Source: JBGSWE01 sp049292975 (GTDB taxonomy: Bacteria > Patescibacteriota > Saccharimonadia > Saccharimonadales > JACDBH01). From it: a stretch of DNA of 35,219 bases. Positions within the stretch are counted from its first letter, which is position 1, and every line of letters starts with the position of its first letter. The stretch lies in the NCBI GenBank assembly GCA_049292975.1, contig JBATRZ010000041.1:1-35219 (forward strand), given 5' to 3'. Positions 7,745-13,877 of the stretch are shown piece after piece. The notes beneath the pieces were generated by a model that saw nothing but the letters and a program-made list of their open reading frames with translations, searched no databases and was not told the DNA's origin. A program made the translations under genes and the position numbers.

Positions 7745-8746
7745 ATGGGGCTTTTCGATAAGATCAAAGACAACGCACGGGACCTAAGCATGAAGGCTAT
7801 TGATGCCACGCGTGAATACGTCGATGAAGAACCGGCGCAAGGCGTTATAGCACCTTCGGCCGCACCGGCTGCCGTACCAAAGCCTGCCGCTAAAAAAACC
7901 GTCCCAGAAGCTGCAGAAGAAGAACAAGTACCGGTAGGCAAGATACTTTCTGACGTAGAGGAGGCCTTTGAGGCAGAAGCCCTTGAAGTTACCGCCCCCG
8001 AAGAAGAGTTGCCAGCCGGGATAAAGCTGCCCGAGGCCGTGGTGACCAAGCCCGAAAAACCAGCCTCTGCAGCAAAGCCAAAGCAGGACGAACCACAAAC
8101 CGGGGAAGCCAGCAACGAGGATTCCGGGGACGACTCTGAGGCTGAAGGTTACGTACCTTATTACAAGCAGAAGCCAAACTCCGGCAAAAAGCCCTCAGAG
8201 GCTACCAAGCCGCCCAAGCCTACGGCCAATGTGGATGTCAAGCCGCAGAAGGTAACAGATCCCGAGAAGCGCGCCATGCTGTCCCGCGAGCGGACAGCTA
8301 TCATCGAACTCGCCAACCAGCGCCGCATGGAAGGTAAAACGCCCCTGTTTACCACCAGCCATCTCAATTTCAAGATCCGCGTCTACGTAGACCGTGTCGA
8401 ATACAGCGGCACGTTCGGCAAGACAGTATTGCCCGTAAACCAGATAGCCTGGATACGCCTGCGGCACGGCGGCACCGGCGTGATACTCGAAACTGTTGGT
8501 GAAAAGAAGGTCGTCATGGTCGTTAGCCAGCGCGACCGCCTGGCATTAGCCGATGCTGTCATGAAAATGCAGGCCCTGGTGCCGACAGTGCAGAAGTTCA
8601 AAGACAACAAAACCGTGCGGCTTGACGTACTAGAAAAGGCTACCGAAGACGTAGATGATATCGAGCGCATTGCCAAGCTGTACAAGCGCGGCCTGATTAC
8701 CAAAGAAGAGTTTGAACTCAAGAAGAAGCAGATACTGAAAATATAG
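7745..8746 (+). CDS. PH-like domain protein with C-terminal SHOCT motif
   Basis: 333 aa, soluble, no membrane segment. N-terminus MGLFDKIKDNARDL is amphipathic; residues 30-165 are a low-complexity Ala/Pro/Glu/Lys linker. Residues 180-285 form a compact beta-rich region (YVDRVEYSGTFGKTVLPVNQIAWIRL) resembling bacterial PH-like domains. The last 30 residues (IERIAKLYKRGLITKEEFE) are a SHOCT motif, common in oligomerising or membrane-associated proteins. GGAGG lies about 11 nt before the ATG. Single gene, function unknown; the domains suggest a scaffold at the membrane. Confidence 0.75.
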   Translation: MGLFDKIKDNARDLSMKAIDATREYVDEEPAQGVIAPSAAPAAVPKPAAKKTVPEAAEEEQVPVGKILSDVEEAFEAEALEVTAPEEELPAGIKLPEAVVTKPEKPASAAKPKQDEPQTGEASNEDSGDDSEAEGYVPYYKQKPNSGKKPSEATKPPKPTANVDVKPQKVTDPEKRAMLSRERTAIIELANQRRMEGKTPLFTTSHLNFKIRVYVDRVEYSGTFGKTVLPVNQIAWIRLRHGGTGVILETVGEKKVVMVVSQRDRLALADAVMKMQALVPTVQKFKDNKTVRLDVLEKATEDVDDIERIAKLYKRGLITKEEFELKKKQILKI

Positions 8747-8786
8747 GGGGAAACCATTCGTAGCCCCAGCCCGGTAGTGAGCCGCC

Positions 8787-9342
8787 GCTAGTATTTTTTT
8801 CAGGAAAAAATACTTTGTTTTGCCTTGCAAAACTGAGCGACGGTCTACGACCGGGTGGGGACCCTCAGGATAGGTTTCCCTACCTTGCCCCATGAAACAG
8901 GTTTCATGGGGACCCCGTTACCGCGCAGGCAAAATCATAGATTCTGTCTGGCTGTTCCTTCCAAAAAAGCTGATACAAACGAAACAGAGCCAAGCTCTGA
9001 TTTCATCTGTAGATAGATATGCAAACAGGGTCAGAATTTACTTCTGCCCTGTTTGCTTCCTTATTTCGGGAAGAGCAGTCCGAGTTCGCATGAGCGAACC
9101 CGGCACGACTAGGGTCCCCACAGAACCCGTTCTGTGGGATAGGGTGAGAAACCAGGGCCGGAGGTTCCCTTTGCCCTGGTTACCAGGCGCAAAGGGCCGC
9201 GCATGGGTGTCTCATTTACAACCGGGCGAGTTCTTTATCGATTGCTAGTATTGCTGAATCGCTGGTTGGCAATAGTTCATATTGTATGCCGGAAAGCATT
9301 ACTTGTCCTTTTGTTAAGTTGTTTTTGTTTTGTCATGACAAT
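8787..9342 (-). ncRNA. Candidate long structured RNA on the minus strand
   Basis: A consensus promoter (9349-9377) points into this 550-nt stretch, which holds no large gene on either strand. Perfect hairpins in order: AACCAGGGC/GCCCTGGTT (9150-9181, competing with CCTTTG/CAAAGG), CCCACAGAAC-CC-GTTCTGTGGG (9117-9138), GTTCGC-ATGA-GCGAAC (9084-9099), GCAAACAGGG/CCCTGTTTGC with an inner 5-bp helix (9021-9056), CAGAGC-CAA-GCTCTG (8984-8999), CCCCATGAAAC-AG-GTTTCATGGGG (8888-8911), CGGTC-TAC-GACCG (8840-8852), GTTTTGC-CTT-GCAAAAC (8817-8832) and GTATTTTTT/AAAAAATAC (8791-8813). The last could end the transcript. Strand is inferred from the promoter; hairpins fit either strand. Confidence 0.5.
9216..9299 (-). 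CDS. 27-codon small ORF behind a consensus promoter
   Basis: The frame starts at an ATG (9297-9299) with AAAGGA 6 nt upstream, and encodes MLSGIQYELLPTSDSAILAI followed by DKELARL and a TAA stop. It lies about 43 nt after the expected transcription start of the minus-strand hairpin RNA. It looks translatable and protein-like, with balanced composition. It could be a leader peptide or a short functional protein. No family recognised. Confidence 0.5.
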   Translation of the reverse strand: MLSGIQYELLPTSDSAILAIDKELARL

Positions 9343-9348
9343 AGCTAC

Positions 9349-9377
9349 ATTATATCAAACATTAGCATTTTTGTCAA
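9349..9377 (-). promoter_or_regulatory. Perfect consensus promoter, minus strand
   Basis: TTGACA at 9377-9372, a 17-nt spacer, TATAAT at 9354-9349. All twelve consensus bases match. It sits in an AT-rich stretch (9300-9480) and drives transcription away from the RRM gene, into the hairpin locus. Confidence 0.85.
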
Positions 9378-9483
9378 TATTATTTATGGTTATGTATCTG
9401 TGATGCTTGTCTTACCCCTGGATTGCAGTTGCTATTTTTCGGTAATAGTGCTTTACTTATGCTTGCAGGTATACATCTGTTCT

Positions 9484-9601
9484 TAGTCAATGAAAGTTCG
9501 CCTCCAACTCTTAACGCGGAGCCAGAGTTCTAGCACATAAGACGGAAAATTATGGTCGATAGAAGGTACTCTGCGTTAATAAATAATCCATAAGGATTAA
9601 G
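9484..9601 (+). promoter_or_regulatory. Structured 5' untranslated region of the RRM gene
   Basis: A TATACA box (9470-9475) places the start near 9483. The leader contains an 11-bp long-range helix TTAACGCGGAG (9511-9521) with CTCTGCGTTAA (9569-9579), and an alternative AACTCT/AGAGTT helix that overlaps its 5' arm. The helix ends 22 nt before the ATG. AAGGA (9592-9596) is the ribosome-binding site. A switchable or cold-responsive leader is plausible, as for other small RNA-binding proteins. Confidence 0.55.
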
Positions 9602-9901
9602 ATGTACAAACTATTCGTAGGCGGCCTGCCGTTTTCTACCACCGAAGATGAGCTTCGCGACGCGTTCGCAGCTCATGGTGCCGTAGCATCAGCAGTTGTC
9701 GTCAAAGACCGCGACACCGGTCGCAGCAAAGGTTTTGGCTTCGTCGAGTTTGAAAGCGACGACGAAGGCAAGGCCGCCGAGAAGGCCCTGAACGGGTCTG
9801 ACATGGGCGGCCGCTCAATCACCGTGAACGAAGCTCGTCCACGCGAAGAGCGCCCACGCCGCGATTTCGGCGGTGGTGACCGCGGTCAGCGCAGCTGGTA
9901 A
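9602..9901 (+). CDS. RRM-domain RNA-binding protein
   Basis: 99 aa, a single RNA recognition motif. RNP2 is LFVGGL near residue 4 and RNP1 is KGFGFVEF near residue 43. It ends in an Arg/Gly-rich tail (RPREERPRRDFGGG). This is the usual layout of bacterial RRM proteins, known from cyanobacteria and many CPR, which bind single-stranded RNA and are often cold-induced. The gene stands alone with its own leader and a strong terminator. Target RNAs cannot be told from sequence. Confidence 0.93.
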   Translation: MYKLFVGGLPFSTTEDELRDAFAAHGAVASAVVVKDRDTGRSKGFGFVEFESDDEGKAAEKALNGSDMGGRSITVNEARPREERPRRDFGGGDRGQRSW

Positions 9902-9916
9902 TCCGGCACGTGCACC

Positions 9917-9950
9917 AAAAATACCCCTCATCCGAGGGGTATTTTTATTT
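9917..9950 (+). terminator. Rho-independent terminator of the RRM gene
   Basis: AAAAATACCCCTC, loop ATCC, GAGGGGTATTTTT: a perfect 13-bp helix with a U-tract. The A-rich 5' arm would also work for transcripts arriving from the right. Confidence 0.92.
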
Positions 9951-10089
9951 ACCTTGCTCAAGCCTAACGGTTTCTACGCTTGAGCTAATTTGGTTGAGCC
10001 GCCGAGGAGCGCAAGCTAACTGTATTTCAATACTGCTAGCGAGCACCTTCAGGCGGTAAGGCCAAAATAGCTGGGCGTAGGAAGCGCCG

Positions 10090-10725
10090 TTAGTTCTTGC
10101 GAAGAGCCAGGCCGATGCCGGCGATGCCTAATACGGCAGCGGCGATGCCTACGTACAGGGCGCGGTCCGCTGCCTCATCGGCGTCGGCGGCGGCCTGTGC
10201 CGTGCGGCGTGCCTGCACCTCAGCCTCAGTTTCGGTCACTACCTTTGTAACCGAGAACGGGCCGCTATTGGTGCCCTCTTGTTGGCTGTTTTCCGCTTGA
10301 TCCCAGGCTACAACAGTACCATCTGCGTACGTCTGGTAGGCCTTCCACTGCAGCTCGGCCGCATTGCCGGGCACTTTGGCGCTAAAGGAAAACTCGTCGC
10401 GGAAACCAGCTGGAATCGAGTTTCCAGACCATGTGATGGAAGTTATGATAGCTGCTTCGCCTTCGCCGGTTTTCCCGGTATTGACAGTCCAATTAGCTTT
10501 GAGGGTTGGCGACACATATTGCAGGCCTTCCGGCACAAGCAACTTGACTGAGGTAGTGGGGATTGCTTTCTCTACCGGCACGCCGATGGTGAACGTAGTA
10601 AAAGAAGCCGTCTTTACCTCGGCGGGACGCACCACGACATGGGCGGAAGCGCTGCCCGCCATTACCAGGCTGGCTGTCATTGCAGCTGAAACCACTAGCC
10701 ATGTTCGTTTGATAATCCGTGACAT
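10090..10725 (-). CDS. ycnI: YcnI-family copper-binding membrane-anchored protein
   Basis: 211 aa. Signal peptide of about 28 residues ending SASA, so the mature protein begins HVVVRPAEV; the free N-terminal His is the copper ligand of the YcnI (DUF1775) histidine brace. A beta-rich domain follows (WSGNSIPAGFRDEFSFSAKV, ELQWKAYQTYADGT with Trp available as neighbour to the site), then a Thr/Ala/Glu stalk and a C-terminal membrane anchor (about 187-207). Last gene of a three-gene operon; 12 nt separate it from the gene upstream. Known family role: binding Cu(II) outside the membrane in copper homeostasis. Confidence 0.85.
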   Translation of the reverse strand: MSRIIKRTWLVVSAAMTASLVMAGSASAHVVVRPAEVKTASFTTFTIGVPVEKAIPTTSVKLLVPEGLQYVSPTLKANWTVNTGKTGEGEAAIITSITWSGNSIPAGFRDEFSFSAKVPGNAAELQWKAYQTYADGTVVAWDQAENSQQEGTNSGPFSVTKVVTETEAEVQARRTAQAAADADEAADRALYVGIAAAVLGIAGIGLALRKN

Positions 10726-10737
10726 ATTACTCTCCTT

Positions 10738-11289
10738 TTACTTATCCTTAGTATAACTTAGGATTGCCTGGCGGCGGGCTGCTGCCGCTACCAGTACGGC
10801 AGCCAGGGACGTAATGCTCATGACCAGCCCAGCTTCGGCCCATGCAAACCGCGGCTGGTCCAGAGGCGACACAGCGGTACCGCGGGTAACGCGCATATCG
10901 TAGGCAAATATCACCGGGTCATCTGCCGCCGCTTGGTTGGCTGGGTCGTACCCCAGATAGGCATGCAGCTCAATAGTATATGCTCCTTGCGACGGAAAAA
11001 CATAGCTTGCCGCAACCGACCGTTCACCGGCCGAACGCGTAGCCGCTACATCCTGCGACCCGTCATTGATGACGTACATAAGGTAATTGGCTTCCTCCGT
11101 ACTGGGCGCACTATCCTCCAGTTCAAAATAGAATTCTGCCGTTTCGCCGGCTATGGGATCATCATCTGGCGTCACGTGCATAACCGCGCCGCTTGTGCCG
11201 CTCTTATCCCGGAAGAATACGTGAGCAGAGGCTTTTGCAGGCAAAACCAGGGCGAGTATGACAACCAGAGCTGCGCCTAGCTTTTTCAT
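10738..11289 (-). CDS. Secreted His-first beta protein, membrane anchored, copper-linked by context
   Basis: 183 aa. Signal peptide ends KASA, giving a predicted mature N-terminus HVFFRDKSG, parallel to YcnI's HVVVRP. One beta-sandwich-like domain (FYFELED, YLMYVINDG, GAYTIELHAYLGYD) resembles YtkA/CopC-like folds. A C-terminal membrane segment lies at about 152-172. The ATG at 11289 shares its A with the TGA stop of the upstream gene (TGATG), so translation is coupled. An in-frame upstream extension exists but lies inside that gene. Copper binding is inferred from the N-terminal His and the operon. Confidence 0.65.
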   Translation of the reverse strand: MKKLGAALVVILALVLPAKASAHVFFRDKSGTSGAVMHVTPDDDPIAGETAEFYFELEDSAPSTEEANYLMYVINDGSQDVAATRSAGERSVAASYVFPSQGAYTIELHAYLGYDPANQAAADDPVIFAYDMRVTRGTAVSPLDQPRFAWAEAGLVMSITSLAAVLVAAAARRQAILSYTKDK

Positions 11290-12089
11290 CAATGCCGGCT
11301 GCCTGCACCGGTATGCGTTTCGTGGTGGCCGTCTACTAATCTTGGCAGGTAAGCTATGGCAGCGACGGACCAGGCAAAAAATGTGACGAAGAAGAACGCT
11401 AGCAACAGATTGCCCGTCTCTTTCAGGCGGCGGCGCAGATTGGTTGCAGCACGGTAAGATTCGAGCCCTGCCAGGAATACCAGCAAACAAAAGAATCCCC
11501 AGCGTACCCAGGCGTAGGCGGTATGGGTACCTATCATCCAAACATGCAGGAACACCAGAATTGCCGCTGTGTAGCCGCAGCGATGCAGCCACTTCCAGCG
11601 CGGGAATGTCAGTATCCTAGTGATGCTGTCGAATGAAGTGGCCGCCATGAGCAGCAGGAACAGCAGCGCGATACTGCCCATCAACACCGCCTGCTGGAAG
11701 CGTGCCGGCAGCAGTAATATATTGCCCAGGCCCCCGATTTGGCCGTAGAGGCCAGCCAGCATGTGCAATAGCGCGAAGTAAGCCGCCGAGACGCCAAGCG
11801 CCCGGCGCGCGTAAAGGTATTGCTTCATAGTTCCTTCACGGCCAAAAATGCTGCTGAGGGGTGTGGCTAGCAGGGCCAGGTACCAGAAAAAAAGCGCAGT
11901 AAAGCCGTATATCTGCTGGACACGGATCATATATAGCGCAGTGCTGGCGATGGCAGTGCGCAAGTAGCAGGCAACCAGTACGCTTAAGATGAAGGCAATC
12001 AGCAATATATAGAAGCGGCTGTTACTCACAAACAGCCCCGGCCGCTGGCCTTTAGCGATCAAGCTCCTGCCCTGTTTTGTATCTGTCAT
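11289..12089 (-). CDS. Ferric-reductase-like (MsrQ/YedZ-type) heme membrane protein
   Basis: 266 aa from the ATG at 12089; a longer start exists at 12131 (TTG) but has no support. Six or so membrane helices form a ferric-reductase-like domain. Candidate heme-ligand histidines lie in FALLHMLAG, KWLHRCGY and LVFLHVWMIGTH. Such proteins carry b-type hemes and pass electrons across the membrane to metals or oxidised methionine. TATACT lies 12 nt before the ATG. First gene of the operon with the two His-first proteins, suggesting Cu(II) or Fe(III) reduction or repair in the envelope. Confidence 0.75.
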   Translation of the reverse strand: MTDTKQGRSLIAKGQRPGLFVSNSRFYILLIAFILSVLVACYLRTAIASTALYMIRVQQIYGFTALFFWYLALLATPLSSIFGREGTMKQYLYARRALGVSAAYFALLHMLAGLYGQIGGLGNILLLPARFQQAVLMGSIALLFLLLMAATSFDSITRILTFPRWKWLHRCGYTAAILVFLHVWMIGTHTAYAWVRWGFFCLLVFLAGLESYRAATNLRRRLKETGNLLLAFFFVTFFAWSVAAIAYLPRLVDGHHETHTGAGSRH

Positions 12090-12199
12090 ACTGTACTTAT
12101 TAGTATAGCCACCTGGCTTATTTTGGCACAATCAATTTGCTTATGCTGTTCTGGTGAGACTGTGCCGGAGTGCCGTTCGGAGGACTGTACATGGTGGCG

Positions 12200-12850
12200 C
12201 TAGACTTCGGCGCTTAGTTTTTGTTCCAGGAGATCAATATCTGAAATAGCAATGCCTTTGCGGCCCGCTATAATCAGTCCGTCCTGTCCTAGCTTGCGAA
12301 CTTCGCGGCTAACCGTTTCTCGCGTCAAACCTGCCCGGCCAGCCAGGTCGCCCTCGTTAATAGCGATGTTATAGCCGCCTTCTTTATTCTTGACTCCAAA
12401 GCGGCGGCACTCTATAAGCAGCTCGTAGAGTATCCGGCTCTTGGCGCTGCCAGACATCAGATGGTACATCCTGCCTAAGACTCCGTCCATGCCGCTGTAA
12501 ACCCGGGCCAGCAGATCAAGCAGTACGTCGGGATTATCCTTTAGGAATGCTATCGTGTCACCCGGGGGTGCCAGATATGCCTGTGTTTCGGTTTCGGTTT
12601 CAAAGAAATATTGGTTCGGCCTCTTTGACAGCACCGGCAGCATCGGGAAAAAGGCTCCCGGCTTAAAAACATTTAGCACTACCTCGTCACCGCGAAATGA
12701 CACGTTATACTGGCGAACCCTGCCTGATACCAGGTAGAAAATAAATGCCGGTTCATCGCCCGAGTGTACTAGTATTTGCCCCTTGGGATAATTGCGCACG
12801 GCGTACCTAGAAAAAAACGCGTCCAGCTTGTCAGAAACTCCGCTTTTCAT
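12200..12850 (-). CDS. Crp/Fnr-family transcriptional regulator
   Basis: 216 aa. Cyclic-nucleotide-binding-like domain (about 15-125: GQILVHSGDEPAFIFYLVSGRVRQY) followed by a winged helix (about 145-210) with recognition helix AGLTRETVSREVRKL. No cysteine cluster of the FNR type is seen, so an iron-sulfur sensor is unlikely; the ligand is unknown. TATGAT lies 6 nt before the ATG, implying a leaderless mRNA. It is immediately upstream of, and on the same strand as, the ferric-reductase/YcnI operon (110-nt gap with its own TATACT box), so it is the likely regulator of that operon. Confidence 0.9.
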   Translation of the reverse strand: MKSGVSDKLDAFFSRYAVRNYPKGQILVHSGDEPAFIFYLVSGRVRQYNVSFRGDEVVLNVFKPGAFFPMLPVLSKRPNQYFFETETETQAYLAPPGDTIAFLKDNPDVLLDLLARVYSGMDGVLGRMYHLMSGSAKSRILYELLIECRRFGVKNKEGGYNIAINEGDLAGRAGLTRETVSREVRKLGQDGLIIAGRKGIAISDIDLLEQKLSAEV

Positions 12851-12981
12851 ATTGTTATCATACAGCAGAATCCATACCGCGCCGCCTCATCTGTGCGCGA
12901 AATCACAGCCCGGGGTACTGTGTTGGATACGGTAAAACTATCTGCCGGAGGCTAAGTGCAAGACACGGGTTGCACCGCGGG

Positions 12982-13143
12982 TTAATTGTGCTTGGGTTTT
13001 GGGGGCAGCTTGCTGCCGGCTTTACGGGCCTGAGCTATTCCGGCCGCAATGGCCTGATCGCGGCTTTCGAATTTGCCTTCGTGCTTGTACTCGTGCAGGC
13101 TCTGCTCTATTTTGCCTACAGCGATCTTGCCGTACTTTGCCAT
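12982..13143 (-). CDS. Small DUF6496-like basic protein
   Basis: 53 aa, MAKYGKIAVGKIEQSLHEYK and on to a Lys/Pro-rich end (KLPPKPKHN). The pattern of an amphipathic helix, then SRDQAIAAGIAQARKAG, matches the short DUF6496 family, found widely and of unknown function. GGGAG lies 7 nt before the ATG and TATAAA further up. Confidence 0.7.
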   Translation of the reverse strand: MAKYGKIAVGKIEQSLHEYKHEGKFESRDQAIAAGIAQARKAGSKLPPKPKHN

Positions 13144-13280
13144 TGCCAGCTCCCTTCGGTTTTATAATCCCAGCTTATTCCCGGGCGCTAGCTACTTCTG
13201 TAAGTTATTCCACTTAGCCGTGTTTTTGCCCCGGCGCCGTGCCGTCTTGGTTGCCTATAAATTAAAGGGGGCGGAACTGC

Positions 13281-13532
13281 CTAGTCCCTAATCTTGGTCA
13301 TCATCTTGAGATTTGACAAATAATGCCTTGGTTCAGTATTGGGGTGGCTTCGCAAATAGAGCATGTGCTTGTCGATAAAGGGTATGAGATTGTCAGGGTA
13401 ATGTTCGGTATCAAGACTAAAGCTTGGCTCGGTCCGGTAGCTATCGTCCAGCACCATAGCATGAAGTACCTTGACCGCTTCCACACCTTCTTCGCTCGTT
13501 AAAAAATTTGGCTTCTTCTTGTATGTAGACAT
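13281..13532 (-). CDS. Small soluble protein, unknown function
   Basis: 83 aa, MSTYKKKPNFLTSEEGVEAV, with no signal, membrane segment or recognised motif; His and charged residues in the C-terminal half. The ATG is 1 nt after the stop of the 18-codon gene upstream, so it is probably translated by coupling. Function unknown. Confidence 0.55.
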   Translation of the reverse strand: MSTYKKKPNFLTSEEGVEAVKVLHAMVLDDSYRTEPSFSLDTEHYPDNLIPFIDKHMLYLRSHPNTEPRHYLSNLKMMTKIRD

Positions 13533-13533
13533 A

Positions 13534-13590
13534 CTAACTCTTTGCCTGCTTGGGTTTTTTGATTTCCTTGCGACCCCTATCTTTAGCCAT
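13534..13590 (-). CDS. 18-residue basic small protein
   Basis: MAKDRGRKEIKKPKQAKS. TATACT (13597-13602) lies 6 nt before the ATG, the leaderless spacing seen at many genes here, and the stop is 1 nt before the next gene's ATG. Similar short Lys-rich proteins beginning MAK-GRKE-KKPK occur in many bacteria without known function. It may also act as a leader peptide for the 83-aa gene. Confidence 0.5.
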   Translation of the reverse strand: MAKDRGRKEIKKPKQAKS

Positions 13591-13611
13591 ACTTCTAGTA
13601 TAGGCCTGATA

Positions 13612-13640
13612 TTGACATGAGCCTAATTTCATATTAGATA
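13612..13640 (+). promoter_or_regulatory. Promoter for the first flanking RNA element
   Basis: TTGACA at 13612-13617, 17-nt spacer, TAGATA at 13635-13640; start expected near 13647, pointing into the element. Confidence 0.65.
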
Positions 13641-13646
13641 ATATTT

Positions 13647-13832
13647 TTAGCACTGAATGGTAACGAGGGCCCGGGACAGCGCACATCTGCAGCCGCGCTT
13701 GAGACTAGGGTAGTTCCTGTGCGCGGCTTTTATGACCGGTCCGAGGAACCTTCAGCCGGGCCAAGGCTCGTATGGGTCTAGGCTAAAGTCCAAACCTATC
13801 ACCAATAAAGCACTGCCTTGAGGTAATTTTTT
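13647..13832 (+). ncRNA. Structured RNA element, copy 1
   Basis: Related to 17672-17848. Shared blocks in the same order: GGACAGCGCAC (13674-13684), ACCTTCA (13748-13754), then a 5-bp hairpin CGGGC-CAAG-GCTCG and GCTCGTATGGGTC (13766-13778). The 3' end is TGCC-TTGA-GGTA plus six T, a weak terminator in the position of the strong one of copy 2. GCGCAC pairs with GTGCGC near 13680 and 13725, with CCGCGC/GCGCGG as an alternative. Promoter and terminator indicate the plus strand. Not a family I recognise (not SRP, RNase P, tmRNA). Confidence 0.6.
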
Positions 13833-13877
13833 CTTAGGCTGCCGGTGGTCTTATTACTGGCAAGTGAGCAGACTCCG

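Noticed and set aside
9203..9486. Two plus-strand frames of 66 codons in the AT-rich stretch
   Set aside because: Hydrophobic low-complexity translation without ribosome-binding site; the stretch carries a consensus promoter on the other strand.
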